A stretch of 34,550 nt of DNA, from NCBI GenBank assembly GCA_013042835.1, contig JABDPJ010000236.1, positions 1-34,550 of the forward strand, read 5' to 3'. The notes under the pieces were generated by a model. It had not been told where the DNA came from, did not search any database, and was given only the letters and a program-made list of their open reading frames with translations. Below are positions 1 to 8,230 of the stretch, piece after piece. How positions within the stretch are numbered: the first letter of the stretch is position 1; every line of letters starts with the position of its first letter. The DNA comes from Lysobacterales bacterium. GTDB taxonomy: Bacteria; Pseudomonadota; Gammaproteobacteria; Xanthomonadales; SZUA-36. The position numbers and the translations under genes were made by a program.

Positions 1-85
1 TAGCAGGTTTGTCAAACCTGAGATCAGTCTTTACGGGCCTGCCGTTCAGCTTGTCTATTGTTACCCTGCCTTTTTCTTTACTCAT
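1..85 (-). CDS. N-terminal fragment of an unidentified protein in the rpoS position (partial)
   Basis: An ATG at 85 opens a minus-strand frame that is still open at the window edge, giving 28 residues that begin MSKEKGRVTI. A run of six G lies directly before the ATG and can act as a ribosome binding site. The fragment is too short to show any domain. In many Gammaproteobacteria the gene following surE-pcm-nlpD is rpoS, encoding the stationary-phase sigma factor, so RpoS is the best guess from position alone. The residues seen do not match an RpoS N terminus that I recognise, but that part of sigma factors varies. Identity is inference only. Confidence 0.45.
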   Translation of the reverse strand, partial: MSKEKGRVTIDKLNGRPVKTDLRFDKPA

Positions 86-284
86 CCCCCCAATTCCCCA
101 ATGCCCGGAAGCTCCAACCAAATAACGATATGCCCGGCCAGCTGATTCCCAGTATCCTGGAAAACAGATTGATTCCGGCAGAGCCGACCTTAAACGCTAT
201 CATAAACGCAGGCAAAAGTCATAATGCCCACGTACATTATCTTTCGTTAATTCAAATACGTAGAACTTCAGAAAAAGTTGGTGA

Positions 285-1136
285 TTATTTTTTTGGAAGG
301 TATGTCAATGGGTTGACAGGCTTACCGTGAACCCGGATTTCAAAATGCAGAACCTGCTCATTACCGGAGTTTCTCCCCATCTCGGCGATTTTCTGCCCGG
401 CCGTGACTCTGTCACTTTCATTCACCAGGCGAACTTTGTTATGTGCGTAAGCGCTGAGCATCTTGTCGCTGTGCTTGATAATGATCAATTCGCCGTAACC
501 GATCAGACCGTTGCCGCTATATACCACCTGTCCTCCGGCCGTGGCATTGACCGCCTGGCCTTCCTTGCCCGCGATATCGAGACCATTGCGCGCCGGGTTA
601 CCGGCGACATAACCTCTCAACACGCGCCCCCCGGTCGGCCATTGCCAGCTTTTCGGATCAGTGCCGCTGCTCACCTGCGCAGGTTTTGAACCCGTATTGG
701 CTTTGTTGCCGGCAGATGGTTGGACCTTCGCGGTGCTGGACGGCGCCGGTTTACTGATAGATTTCGTCGTGCTCGAACTCGGCGTTTTTACCGCTTTTGT
801 TTGCACTCCGGCCGATCGACTTCCTGTATCTTTACCGCGCTGAGGAACAAGTCGAAGTTCCTGGCCTGGGTAAATCGTGTATGGGCTGGAGATGCTGTTC
901 CATTCGGCAACGTCCCTGAAATCCAGGCCGTAACTGAAAGCGATGGCGTAAAGCGTGTCACCTTGTCTTACGTAATATGTACCGTCCGATGTCAGCTGAC
1001 GTTTGACAATCATGCTTGAGTGCTCTTCGATGGGTGCTGGCGGGTGATAGCTGCAAGCGGCCAGCACAACCGCCAGGGTCATGGCCAGCGAGCCCCGCAA
1101 ATACCCACCTGCACATAAGCCGATTCTCCCGCTCAT
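285..1136 (-). CDS. nlpD: NlpD-like lipoprotein activator of murein amidases (LysM + degenerate M23)
   Basis: The product has 283 residues. A lipoprotein signal ends at LAAC (Cys28), a LysM peptidoglycan-binding domain covers about residues 54-98, a Ser/Thr/Lys/Pro-rich linker follows, and an M23/LytM domain covers about 165-283. The M23 metal site is broken: the HxGxD motif reads RNGLD and the HxH motif reads VLHFEIR, losing its first His. This is the known state of NlpD and EnvC, which activate amidases instead of cutting murein themselves. I chose the ATG at 1136 because it forms an ATGA overlap with the upstream YqaA gene and places the lipobox correctly; a longer reading from 1193 would run into that gene. 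It is last in the surE-pcm-yqaA-nlpD run, and the 199-bp gap after it precedes the putative rpoS start. Confidence 0.9.
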   Translation of the reverse strand: MSGRIGLCAGGYLRGSLAMTLAVVLAACSYHPPAPIEEHSSMIVKRQLTSDGTYYVRQGDTLYAIAFSYGLDFRDVAEWNSISSPYTIYPGQELRLVPQRGKDTGSRSAGVQTKAVKTPSSSTTKSISKPAPSSTAKVQPSAGNKANTGSKPAQVSSGTDPKSWQWPTGGRVLRGYVAGNPARNGLDIAGKEGQAVNATAGGQVVYSGNGLIGYGELIIIKHSDKMLSAYAHNKVRLVNESDRVTAGQKIAEMGRNSGNEQVLHFEIRVHGKPVNPLTYLPKK

Positions 1137-1714
1137 GAGCTGTCCATCTTTATGATGGCAAAAACGATCAATGCCAGCAGGATAGTCACCCAACCAATCA
1201 GGTCAATATACTGGCGCATGCGCGACGCGAGCTTTTCACCACCCAGGCGTATCAGGCCGGCAACCAGGAAAAATCGACCGCCCCTGCCAACCGCCGAACC
1301 GCCAATGAATGCCAGGAACGGCATGCCAACAACACCAGCACTTATGGTAAATACTTTGTAAGGAATGGGTGTGAACCCGGCTAACAGAATGTACCAGAAG
1401 CCCCAGGTCTCAAATGCTTCGACAGCGCTGACAAACGTATCGGCGTAATGGGAGGCCATCAACCATGGTTCAATCCACGCGAATGCCAATTTACCTATCA
1501 GGTATCCCGCCATTCCACCCAGGACCGAAAACAGCGTACACAGCGCCGCGTAGTGCCAGGCCCTGGCGCGCCTCGCGAGGCACATCGGAATCAACATCAC
1601 GTCCGGAGGCACGGGGAAAAAGCTGGACTCTGTAAAGCTCAAAGCCGCCAGAAACGAGGGCGCCCGACGGTGCGAAGACAGCTCGATAACCCAGTCATAT
1701 AAGCGCAGAAACAT
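1133..1714 (-). CDS. DedA/SNARE-associated family membrane protein, YqaA type
   Basis: A 193-residue hydrophobic protein with several membrane segments. It has the DedA-family pattern: an ESSFFPVPPDVML loop near residues 28-40, a GYLIGKLAF stretch, and a second re-entrant-like region with the motif GFTPIPYKVFTISAG around 113-127. Relatives are inner-membrane proteins linked to lipid carrier recycling and membrane homeostasis, but the YqaA subgroup has no firmly assigned substrate. It sits between pcm (17 bp upstream) and nlpD (ATGA overlap downstream), so it is almost certainly co-transcribed with them. The family call is firm; the function is not. Confidence 0.88.
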   Translation of the reverse strand: MFLRLYDWVIELSSHRRAPSFLAALSFTESSFFPVPPDVMLIPMCLARRARAWHYAALCTLFSVLGGMAGYLIGKLAFAWIEPWLMASHYADTFVSAVEAFETWGFWYILLAGFTPIPYKVFTISAGVVGMPFLAFIGGSAVGRGGRFFLVAGLIRLGGEKLASRMRQYIDLIGWVTILLALIVFAIIKMDSS

Positions 1715-1731
1715 ATGAACGCCAAATGGCT

Positions 1732-2409
1732 CTAGGCCAACCCACTGAGCAAGGGCACGAAAATCACCCCGCCAAGATCGGTTTCCTCGAACCCATCCTC
1801 GGTGCGCCGGACCGACATCAATCGTTGCTGGCCACGCCTCTCGACCGGGATAACGAGCACACCGCCGATGGCAAGTTGCTCAAGCAGCTCCTGTGGAATC
1901 GTCTGTGTTGCCGCAGTGACCATTATGCCGTCAAACGGCGCCTGGCTCGCCCAACCAAGGTGGCCGTCTGCGTAACGAATATAAATATTATTCAGGCCGA
2001 GATTGTGAAACCGGCGCCGCGCCAGTTTTAACAACTCGTCAATTCGCTCCACTGTGAATACCCGTGGCACCAGGTGCGCCAGTATCGCTGCCTGGTATCC
2101 GGAACCGGTGCCGACTTCGAGGACTTTCTCCGGCTGCCGGCCATCCAGGATGGCTTCGGTCATTCGAGCAACGATCCATGGTTGCGATATGGTCTGGCGC
2201 TGTCCAATCGGCAACGCCGTATTCTCATACGCACGGCTGGAAAGGGCCTCGTCAACAAATTGATGACGCGGCACAAGGGTGATGGCCTTCAGCACCCTTT
2301 CATCCTTGATACCTTCCCTGCGCAAGGTCTCGACGAGGCGATCGCGCGTACCCTGCGATGTCATGCCAATCCCGCGATTCTCAGAGCGAATTTTCTTTTT
2401 GTGAATCAT
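1732..2409 (-). CDS. pcm: Protein-L-isoaspartate O-methyltransferase
   Basis: The 225-residue product is an S-adenosylmethionine-dependent methyltransferase that starts repair of isoaspartyl residues in damaged proteins. Visible signatures are the [10 protein letters not shown] segment, the [19 protein letters not shown] segment typical of PCMT, and the SAM-binding motif [15 protein letters not shown]. The ATG at 2409 overlaps the surE stop as ATGA, a strong sign of translational coupling. The frame could extend to 2457, but that adds a low-complexity stretch inside surE. Co-occurrence with surE and nlpD is the classical stationary-phase survival cluster. Confidence 0.93.
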   Translation of the reverse strand: MIHKKKIRSENRGIGMTSQGTRDRLVETLRREGIKDERVLKAITLVPRHQFVDEALSSRAYENTALPIGQRQTISQPWIVARMTEAILDGRQPEKVLEVGTGSGYQAAILAHLVPRVFTVERIDELLKLARRRFHNLGLNNIYIRYADGHLGWASQAPFDGIMVTAATQTIPQELLEQLAIGGVLVIPVERRGQQRLMSVRRTEDGFEETDLGGVIFVPLLSGLA

Positions 2410-3194
2410 GGCGTGACGGCTTCCTGCTCCGTGTCCGTGTTGATTGCATTCAACCAACCGGCCACCTGGTCCAGGGCCTGGTAACGGGTCAGGTCAACAT
2501 GGATTGGGGTAACTGAAATAAATTTGCGCCTGATGGCGTCAAAATCCGTGCCCGGCCCCGCGTCCTGCTCTGCTCCGGCCGGACCTATCCAGTACATATC
2601 CCGGCCACGCGGATCGACGGTTTTGACGACCGGCTCAGCACGGTGGCGGTGACCAAGGCGGGTAACTTCAAAACCATTGATCTCCGGCCACGGGCAATCC
2701 GGCACGTTGATATTCAGTATCGTATCCGCCGGCAGTGGATCGCGTTGTAGCTGCCTGACGATCCTGAGGGCCGCCTCCCCCGCCGTTTCAAAATGATGTC
2801 GCTCGCTCTGGTCGTTGAAAACCAGGGACAGCGCCACTGCGGGATAACCCAGAAAGCGCCCTTCCATTGCCGCGGCAACCGTACCGGAATAGATCACGTC
2901 GTCACCGAGGTTGGCACCCGCGTTAATCCCCGAGACCACGATATCAGGATCATCTTCCAGCAGCCCGGTCAGTGCAACATGCACACAATCCGTGGGCGTT
3001 CCGGAGACCCTGAACACGCCGTGCTCCAGTTCCTTGATCCGTATCGGTGAATCCAGGGTCAAAGAATTACTCGCGCCGCTGCAGTTCTTGTCCGGAGCGA
3101 CAATGGTCACATCACCCAGGCCCCGCATGCTCTCCGCCAGGATTCGAATTCCGGTGGCCTCAATGCCATCATCATTGCTAATCAGTAATTCCAT
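2406..3194 (-). CDS. surE: 5'/3'-nucleotidase SurE
   Basis: A 262-residue metal-dependent phosphatase that dephosphorylates nucleoside monophosphates, linked to survival in stationary phase. It begins with the diagnostic [14 protein letters not shown], whose paired Asp residues bind the metal. The CSGASNSLT segment (Ser near residue 43) and the [20 protein letters not shown] segment supply the other conserved ligands and phosphate-binding loop. It heads the minus-strand operon surE-pcm-yqaA-nlpD and is divergent from the Smr gene. The ribosome binding site before its ATG is weak. Confidence 0.95.
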   Translation of the reverse strand: MELLISNDDGIEATGIRILAESMRGLGDVTIVAPDKNCSGASNSLTLDSPIRIKELEHGVFRVSGTPTDCVHVALTGLLEDDPDIVVSGINAGANLGDDVIYSGTVAAAMEGRFLGYPAVALSLVFNDQSERHHFETAGEAALRIVRQLQRDPLPADTILNINVPDCPWPEINGFEVTRLGHRHRAEPVVKTVDPRGRDMYWIGPAGAEQDAGPGTDFDAIRRKFISVTPIHVDLTRYQALDQVAGWLNAINTDTEQEAVTP

Positions 3195-3327
3195 TCAGGG
3201 AGTTTTCCAATCCTTATTGAAAATCATACCCGCCATCCGCAGGTATGTTGGTCAGGGCCAGTTAACAAGCCAGGAAGGATATTGTACGGTCTTAGAGCAA
3301 CTTCCGAAACGCAGAAATGGGAGAAAG

Positions 3328-3870
3328 ATCGTTAAAAAGGACAAACAGCCGTCGGAGGATGCACGACTTTTCCAACACGAGATGGAAGGAGTTGTGCCTC
3401 TGAAGGTCCAGCCAACCTCGGATTCAAAAGCACCGAAGGGCAAATTACGCAGGCCAGAGCAGCTGCCTGGGGCCAGCTCATTTGACAGGCCGTACCTGCC
3501 TCCGGCGCAGCCGCTGGCATCCATTCATGCCGATCAGGGTGCGCAACATCATAAGGACGGCATCCAGAAAAAAACTTTGCAAAGGTTGAAAAGAGGCCAA
3601 TTCCCTGTGAGGGACCAGCTGGACCTGCACCATATGAATGTTGCAACAGGCCATAGGGCACTGCTCGATTTCATTGCGGACGCTCGGCGACTTGGCCACG
3701 AGTCCATCAGGATTATTCATGGTAAAGGACGACATTCGGAATCAGGACCACGACTCAGGACAATGACCCGGGAGGTTCTCAGGCAACACCCGCAGGTTCT
3801 GGCGTTTACGCCTTGTAAACCTGCGGACGGGGGTGATGGCGCCACCGATGTCCTGCTGAAAAGACAATGA
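3328..3870 (+). CDS. Smr-domain protein (SmrB-like), probable non-canonical ATC start
   Basis: The C-terminal half is a clear Smr domain: QLDLHHMNVATGH, then IRIIHGKGRH, then a glycine-rich end with GGDGATDVLL. Smr proteins are nucleases; SmrB cleaves mRNA on collided ribosomes. The N-terminal segment EDARLFQHEMEGVVPLK is the standard opening of this family, so the protein should begin shortly before it. No ATG, GTG or TTG exists in frame there. An ATC at 3328 has GGGAG four bases upstream and would give 180 residues, close to the usual length. The nearby ATG at 3317 is in another frame. An in-frame ATG at 3382 would cut off the family N terminus. The family is certain; the start is not. Confidence 0.8.
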   Translation: MVKKDKQPSEDARLFQHEMEGVVPLKVQPTSDSKAPKGKLRRPEQLPGASSFDRPYLPPAQPLASIHADQGAQHHKDGIQKKTLQRLKRGQFPVRDQLDLHHMNVATGHRALLDFIADARRLGHESIRIIHGKGRHSESGPRLRTMTREVLRQHPQVLAFTPCKPADGGDGATDVLLKRQ

Positions 3871-4196
3871 CTGAACTTCTCATTTTTTTGCTTGCCACGG
3901 GGGCGGTGGCCGCATGGTGGCAACTGATGCAGGGCCGGCAAAGAGCCCGCAGAGCCGCCGGCATCGTGTGCGGCAATCATGGCCTGCAACTGCTGGATGA
4001 TACGGTTTCGCTGAGTTCAGTGACCTGGAACCGCGCTGGCTCGAATGCACATATCCTGGTCGATTACAGCTTTGAGTTTGCCACCAATGGAGCCATTCGC
4101 AGAAGAGGTGTGGTAACCCTCGGCGCGCCTTCGTCACTGACAGTCACACTCGACCTGGAAGAGGGGCGCTTGATAGAGACCATTGCGGCAAGCTGA
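3867..4196 (+). CDS. DUF3301 family protein with N-terminal membrane anchor
   Basis: A 109-residue protein overlapping the Smr gene by ATGA, so the two are translationally coupled. Residues 1-20 form one hydrophobic segment. The rest fits DUF3301: an AAGIVCGNHGLQLLDDTV stretch, a conserved Arg in WNRAG, and a YSFEFATNG beta-rich tail. No function is known for the family, which is found mainly in Gammaproteobacteria. It is probably a small inner-membrane protein with a cytoplasmic or periplasmic beta domain. Pairing with Smr is the only context. Confidence 0.8.
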   Translation: MTELLIFLLATGAVAAWWQLMQGRQRARRAAGIVCGNHGLQLLDDTVSLSSVTWNRAGSNAHILVDYSFEFATNGAIRRRGVVTLGAPSSLTVTLDLEEGRLIETIAAS

Positions 4197-4210
4197 AGGC
4201 GCCGGAAACT

Positions 4211-4225
4211 AACGGCTAGACCGTT
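4211..4225. terminator. Short inverted repeat between converging genes
   Basis: AACGG at 4211-4215 pairs with CCGTT at 4221-4225 around a 5-base loop. It lies in the 72-bp gap between the convergent DUF3301 and sspB genes, where a terminator is expected. There is no T tract on either strand, so this is weak evidence. Confidence 0.25.
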
Positions 4226-4268
4226 GGGTGAAAGCGGTTGTCACCTGGAGCGGGCTGATGGGACGCGT

Positions 4269-4646
4269 CTACTTGACAACCTTGAGATGCGAGCGCGGTG
4301 GCGGATCATCTGTGTCATCGAACGGTGGTTGCGGCGTATCGTCCTGGGCAAACATCATGCCCTGCCCGTTTTCCTTGGCATAAATCGCAATGACCGCAAC
4401 CATTGGGATGCTGATCGAATAAGGATTGCCGGAAAAGCGGGCTTTAAAAAATATCGTGTCATTTTCCAGCTGCAGATGTTCCGTCGCGCTGGGCGCAATA
4501 TTCAAAACGACCTTGCCATCCTGAACCACATGGGCCGGCACGTCCACATCGTCAAGCTGCGCATTGACAAGGATATGAGGCGTCAAACCATTGTCGGTAA
4601 TCCATTCGTAAAGGGCGCGTAAAAGATACGGCCGGTTGGAGGTCAT
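4269..4646 (-). CDS. sspB: ClpXP adaptor SspB
   Basis: The 125-residue product delivers ssrA-tagged proteins to the ClpXP protease. The start MTSNRPYLLRALYEWI and the following TPHILVNA are typical. The middle forms the compact substrate-binding domain. The tail is acidic and flexible and ends in LKVVK, matching the ClpX-docking motif of SspB proteins. The frame is open to a TTG at 4697, but homologues begin at the MTS position, so I chose the ATG at 4646; GGAAGG just before it could be the binding site, though very close. It follows sspA on the same strand, the usual pairing. Confidence 0.93.
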   Translation of the reverse strand: MTSNRPYLLRALYEWITDNGLTPHILVNAQLDDVDVPAHVVQDGKVVLNIAPSATEHLQLENDTIFFKARFSGNPYSISIPMVAVIAIYAKENGQGMMFAQDDTPQPPFDDTDDPPPRSHLKVVK

Positions 4647-4697
4647 GCCTTCCGACGGGGAATTCACAAAACCAACCCGATCCTGAGCTTCTGACAA

Positions 4698-5336
4698 TCA
4701 GGTAGCATTCAGGACCATTTCGCGCTCAGCACGCGTCAGGCTGGCTTTGAATGACGGACGTGAAATCAACCGCTGAATGTAACCCTGGATAGTTGATCCC
4801 GGCTTGCCCAGGTCAATGCCATATACCGGCAAGCGCCAAAACAGCGGCGCCAGCGTACAATCAACCAGGCTCAGCTCCTCGCTGAGCAGAAAATCTGATT
4901 CCTTGAAAAGGTCATTGGCTGCAACAATGCTCTCTTTCAATTGCTGCCGTGCCTTGTCCGCCTTGTTGGCCGGGCCATTTTCTATTTCCTCCGCCAGCGG
5001 GTACCAGTCGCGTATGACGCGGTGATGCACCAACCGGAGCCGCGCGCGCGAGACGGGATCGACCGGCATCAGCGGGGGGTGCGGGTAGCGCTCGTCTAAG
5101 TAATCATTGATCACGCCGGCGTTGTGCAATAACAGGTCGCGGTCAACCAGCGTGGGTGTTTCATTGTAAGGATTCAGTTCTGCCAGGTCAGCCGCGGCTG
5201 ACTCGTTATTGGTGACATCGATGATATCGACATTGATGCCTTTTTCCGCCAAAACAAACCGAACACGATGGCACTCAATGCTACGATCTGAAGAGTAAAG
5301 CGCCATTGTAGAACGTCCTTTAACTGCTGCTGTCAC
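4698..5336 (-). CDS. sspA: Stringent starvation protein SspA
   Basis: A 212-residue protein with a glutathione S-transferase fold: thioredoxin-like N-terminal part (ECHRVRFVLAEKGI, then NPYNETPTLVDRD) and an all-helical C-terminal part. SspA proteins bind RNA polymerase and alter transcription under starvation and acid stress; they do not act as transferases. The GTG at 5336 lies 7 bases after AGGAG and gives the N-terminal extension usual in the family (TAAVKGRSTMALYS); a TTG immediately before it is an alternative. It lies 54 bp downstream of petC and upstream of sspB, a layout conserved in Gammaproteobacteria. Confidence 0.93.
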   Translation of the reverse strand: MTAAVKGRSTMALYSSDRSIECHRVRFVLAEKGINVDIIDVTNNESAAADLAELNPYNETPTLVDRDLLLHNAGVINDYLDERYPHPPLMPVDPVSRARLRLVHHRVIRDWYPLAEEIENGPANKADKARQQLKESIVAANDLFKESDFLLSEELSLVDCTLAPLFWRLPVYGIDLGKPGSTIQGYIQRLISRPSFKASLTRAEREMVLNAT

Positions 5337-5390
5337 CAAATTTCTCCTGTTGGCGTGATAATCTGGCAGTACTCTGCCGCGAATATTGAA

Positions 5391-6137
5391 TTAGTGGACA
5401 TCACGCCAGTACTCTGCTTTCAGCAGGTAGGCGATGAAGGTGAAAAACGCCAGGAAAATGACGACCCAGATGCCAATGCCCTTGCGTTTGAGTTGGGCCG
5501 GTTCACCGGCATAGGTCAGAAACGCCGCTATATCTCGCGCGGTCCGGTCAAATTCCTCCGCGGACTGCGTACCGGGAGTCGTCACGACAAAATGATCAAT
5601 GACCTCATGGGTATAGCCGGCCTCATCCGTTTCCTGCCGGTACATGGGTGTCTGGATACCCTGCAGGCGCCACAACACGTGGGGCATTGAAGCATTGGGA
5701 AGATGGGTATTGTTCCATCCGCCGGTTTCATCCTGGTAAAAACCACGCAGGTACGCGTACAGCCAATCGGCTCCCCTTGAGCGGCCGATCAGCGAAAGAT
5801 CGGGGGGTGTTTTGCCAAACCATTTTTTAGCCTGCTCAGGATCCATCGCTATATCCATGGTTTCGCCAAATTTCGCGTTTGAAAAAACCAGGTTTTGCAT
5901 GACCATGTCTTCGCTGAGGTCAAGGTCTTCAGCAAGGCGGTTGTAACGCATGTAACTGATGGTATGGCAACTGAGACAATAATTGACATACCACTTGGCG
6001 CCACGCTGCAGTGAAGCGGTGTCATTGACGTTGACGCCAGAATGTTCAAGCGCCCCGCCTCCGGCCGCAAACACCGAAAAACTGGCCGCGGGAAGCAGCA
6101 AAAATGCGGAAAACAGGTAAGTTGCGAATTTGTTCAT
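5391..6137 (-). CDS. petC: Ubiquinol-cytochrome c reductase, cytochrome c1 subunit
   Basis: The 248-residue product carries the c-type haem of complex III. An N-terminal signal peptide ends near FAA at residue 25. The haem motif YCLSCH puts Cys54, Cys57 and His58 in place. Met151 in NASMPHVLW is the probable sixth ligand. A single C-terminal membrane anchor spans about residues 220-242. It is the last gene of petABC and its ATG shares a base with the petB stop (TAATG), so translation is coupled. Confidence 0.96.
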   Translation of the reverse strand: MNKFATYLFSAFLLLPAASFSVFAAGGGALEHSGVNVNDTASLQRGAKWYVNYCLSCHTISYMRYNRLAEDLDLSEDMVMQNLVFSNAKFGETMDIAMDPEQAKKWFGKTPPDLSLIGRSRGADWLYAYLRGFYQDETGGWNNTHLPNASMPHVLWRLQGIQTPMYRQETDEAGYTHEVIDHFVVTTPGTQSAEEFDRTARDIAAFLTYAGEPAQLKRKGIGIWVVIFLAFFTFIAYLLKAEYWRDVH

Positions 6138-7381
6138 TAGTGCGTCACCCGGTCAGGTTCAGGTTTTGTTTTGGCTTTTGGGCTAATGAAAAACAACAGA
6201 ACAAAAAACATGAAATAGACTAGTGTCCAGAATCTCATTTCCCAGGTCTGAGCGGGCGTTCCTTCGGCCATACCCAGCAAGCCAAGCCTTATGAACGCAA
6301 TCGTGAAGAGGCCCAGCAGGATCTTGTACCAGAGGCCCTTGTAACGAATGGATCTGACCGGCGAGCGGTCCAGCCAGGGCAACAGGAACAGCACTCCGAC
6401 CGATGCTCCCATCGTCAGAACACCCAGCAACTTGTCAGGCACGGCTTTCAAAATTGCATAGAACGGCGTGAAATACCAGACCGGCTTGATGTGTTCCGGC
6501 GTAACCAGGGGATCCGCAGGGATGAAGTTATCATGCTCGAGGAACAACCCACCGGCTTCCGGCCAGAAGAAAAGTATGAAGGAAAACAGGATCAGGAAGA
6601 AACCGACCCCGAAAATGTCCTTGATGGTGTAATAGGGGTGGAAGGGAATACCGTCAACAGGATTCCCGTCTGCATCCTTGTTTTTCTTTATATCGATACC
6701 GTCGGGATTGTTGGAGCCATTCTCGCGCAAGGCCACCAGGTGCAGCAGTATCAGGCCGAACAGGGCCAACGGCACGGCAATCACATGCAGGGCGAAGAAG
6801 CGGTTCAGTGTCGCGTCGGAGATGAAGTAATCACCTCGAATCCATTGTGTTAACGGTTCGCCGATTCCCGGTAGTGCGCCGAACAGGTTGATAATGACCT
6901 GAGCGCCCCAGTACGACATCTGGCCCCATGGCAGGATATAGCCGAGGAAGGCCTCCGCCATCAAGGCCACGTAAATAAACATGCCAAACACCCACAACAG
7001 TTCGCGCGGCGCCTTGTGGGAACCATAAAGCAGGCTGCGGAACATGTGCAGGTAAATCACGATGAAAAAGAAAGACGCGCCGGTTGTATGCATATATCGA
7101 ATCAACCAGCCCCACTCCACATCCCGCATGATGTACTCAACCGAAGCAAACGCTTCGGTGGCGGATGGCTTGTAATGCATCGCCAGCAGGATGCCTGAAA
7201 AAATCTGGATAACCAGCACCAGAAGGGCCAGTGAACCCAGGTAGTACCAGAAATTGAAGTTTTTGGGGGCGATGTAACCCGTCATCGTCGCTTTCCAGAA
7301 CTTGCTGACCGGCAGCCGGTCATCAAACCAGTTCAGTAATGCGTTGGCGCCACTGGAAACTCTGCTCTTGGAATTGGCCAT
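6137..7381 (-). CDS. petB: Ubiquinol-cytochrome c reductase, cytochrome b subunit
   Basis: A 414-residue membrane protein that carries the two b haems and the quinol sites of the bc1 complex. Paired haem-ligand His residues are seen in HTTGASFFFIVIYLH and in HVIAVPLALFGLILLH. The quinol-oxidation loop reads PVWYF where mitochondria have PEWY; I recall this Val form as common in beta- and gammaproteobacteria. An insert DIKKNKDADGNPVDGIPFHP lies between the two His-bearing regions and the C-terminal half. It is linked to petA and petC by TAATG overlaps at both ends. Confidence 0.97.
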   Translation of the reverse strand: MANSKSRVSSGANALLNWFDDRLPVSKFWKATMTGYIAPKNFNFWYYLGSLALLVLVIQIFSGILLAMHYKPSATEAFASVEYIMRDVEWGWLIRYMHTTGASFFFIVIYLHMFRSLLYGSHKAPRELLWVFGMFIYVALMAEAFLGYILPWGQMSYWGAQVIINLFGALPGIGEPLTQWIRGDYFISDATLNRFFALHVIAVPLALFGLILLHLVALRENGSNNPDGIDIKKNKDADGNPVDGIPFHPYYTIKDIFGVGFFLILFSFILFFWPEAGGLFLEHDNFIPADPLVTPEHIKPVWYFTPFYAILKAVPDKLLGVLTMGASVGVLFLLPWLDRSPVRSIRYKGLWYKILLGLFTIAFIRLGLLGMAEGTPAQTWEMRFWTLVYFMFFVLLFFISPKAKTKPEPDRVTH

Positions 7382-7977
7382 TACACTGCTCCCTGCGGGC
7401 TCACGCCGATCATCACGGTGCTGTCGTCAAGAAAACTGTAGGGCGGGATTTTTAGATTGGTTGGCGCCGGTACACCCTTGAACACGCGCCCGGACAAATC
7501 GAACTTGGACTTGTGGCACGGGCAGTAAAAACCGCCGTTCCAGTTTTCGTCGAATGGCTGGGGGCCAACCTGCGGAATCATCTGGGGTATACAACCAAGG
7601 TGCGTACAATGCATGTTGACAACCAGGAACTCAGGATTCAAGGCACGGGCTTCGCCGCTGACATATTCGGGTTGGTCAGCCTTGGCTGATTCAGGATCGG
7701 CGAGAACGCCGTCGACCTTGGCAAGGTCGGCCACCATTTCCGGCGTACGCCGCAAGACACCAATCGTCTGGCCGCGCCACTGTACCTTGAGCAACTGGCC
7801 TTCCTTCAGTTTTCCAATGTTGACTTCAACCGGTCCGCCGATGGCCTGCGCTTTCGCGCTTGGCATCCAGGATTTAATGAATGGCACGGCAGCCAGGCCC
7901 ACGCCAACACCGCCTACAACGGCAGTAGTAGCGACCAGAAACCGGCGTCGCCCCTTGTTCACGTCATCAGATGACAT
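7381..7977 (-). CDS. petA: Ubiquinol-cytochrome c reductase, Rieske iron-sulfur subunit
   Basis: A 198-residue protein with a twin-arginine signal-anchor (GRRRFLV followed by a hydrophobic segment) and a Rieske 2Fe-2S domain. The cluster ligands are in CTHLGC and CPCHKSKFD, which supply two Cys and two His plus the disulfide pair. It accepts an electron from quinol and passes it to cytochrome c1. The ATG at 7977 has GGAGA six bases upstream, better than the in-frame ATG at 7995. It heads petABC and is divergent from degS across about 250 bp. Confidence 0.96.
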   Translation of the reverse strand: MSSDDVNKGRRRFLVATTAVVGGVGVGLAAVPFIKSWMPSAKAQAIGGPVEVNIGKLKEGQLLKVQWRGQTIGVLRRTPEMVADLAKVDGVLADPESAKADQPEYVSGEARALNPEFLVVNMHCTHLGCIPQMIPQVGPQPFDENWNGGFYCPCHKSKFDLSGRVFKGVPAPTNLKIPPYSFLDDSTVMIGVSPQGAV

Positions 7978-8230
7978 TAAGTTCTCCAGCAGCAAAATGT
8001 CCCAAGCAAGGACGGTTACTCATTATCAGGAAGTTCGAATTTCTAAGGTTGAAACAAACAGCAAACAACAGGGTGCTTGTAACATGCGCAGCAATCATCC
8101 CGTCCCTCATTTGAATCAATCTCTTATTTTACCGAAACGGGCCATGCGAGACAAACGATTTGCCGATAGAATTGCAGTATAAGCACCGGTTTGTGCAGAA
8201 TACCGGCACTGAGCTGCGATTGGAGAAAAA

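Noticed and set aside
58-330. A 90-codon plus-strand frame in the gap between nlpD and the first gene
   Set aside because: It overlaps two minus-strand genes and has no recognisable protein features.
285-1136. NlpD as an active murein endopeptidase
   Set aside because: The first metal His and the first His of HxH are replaced, as in the non-catalytic activators.
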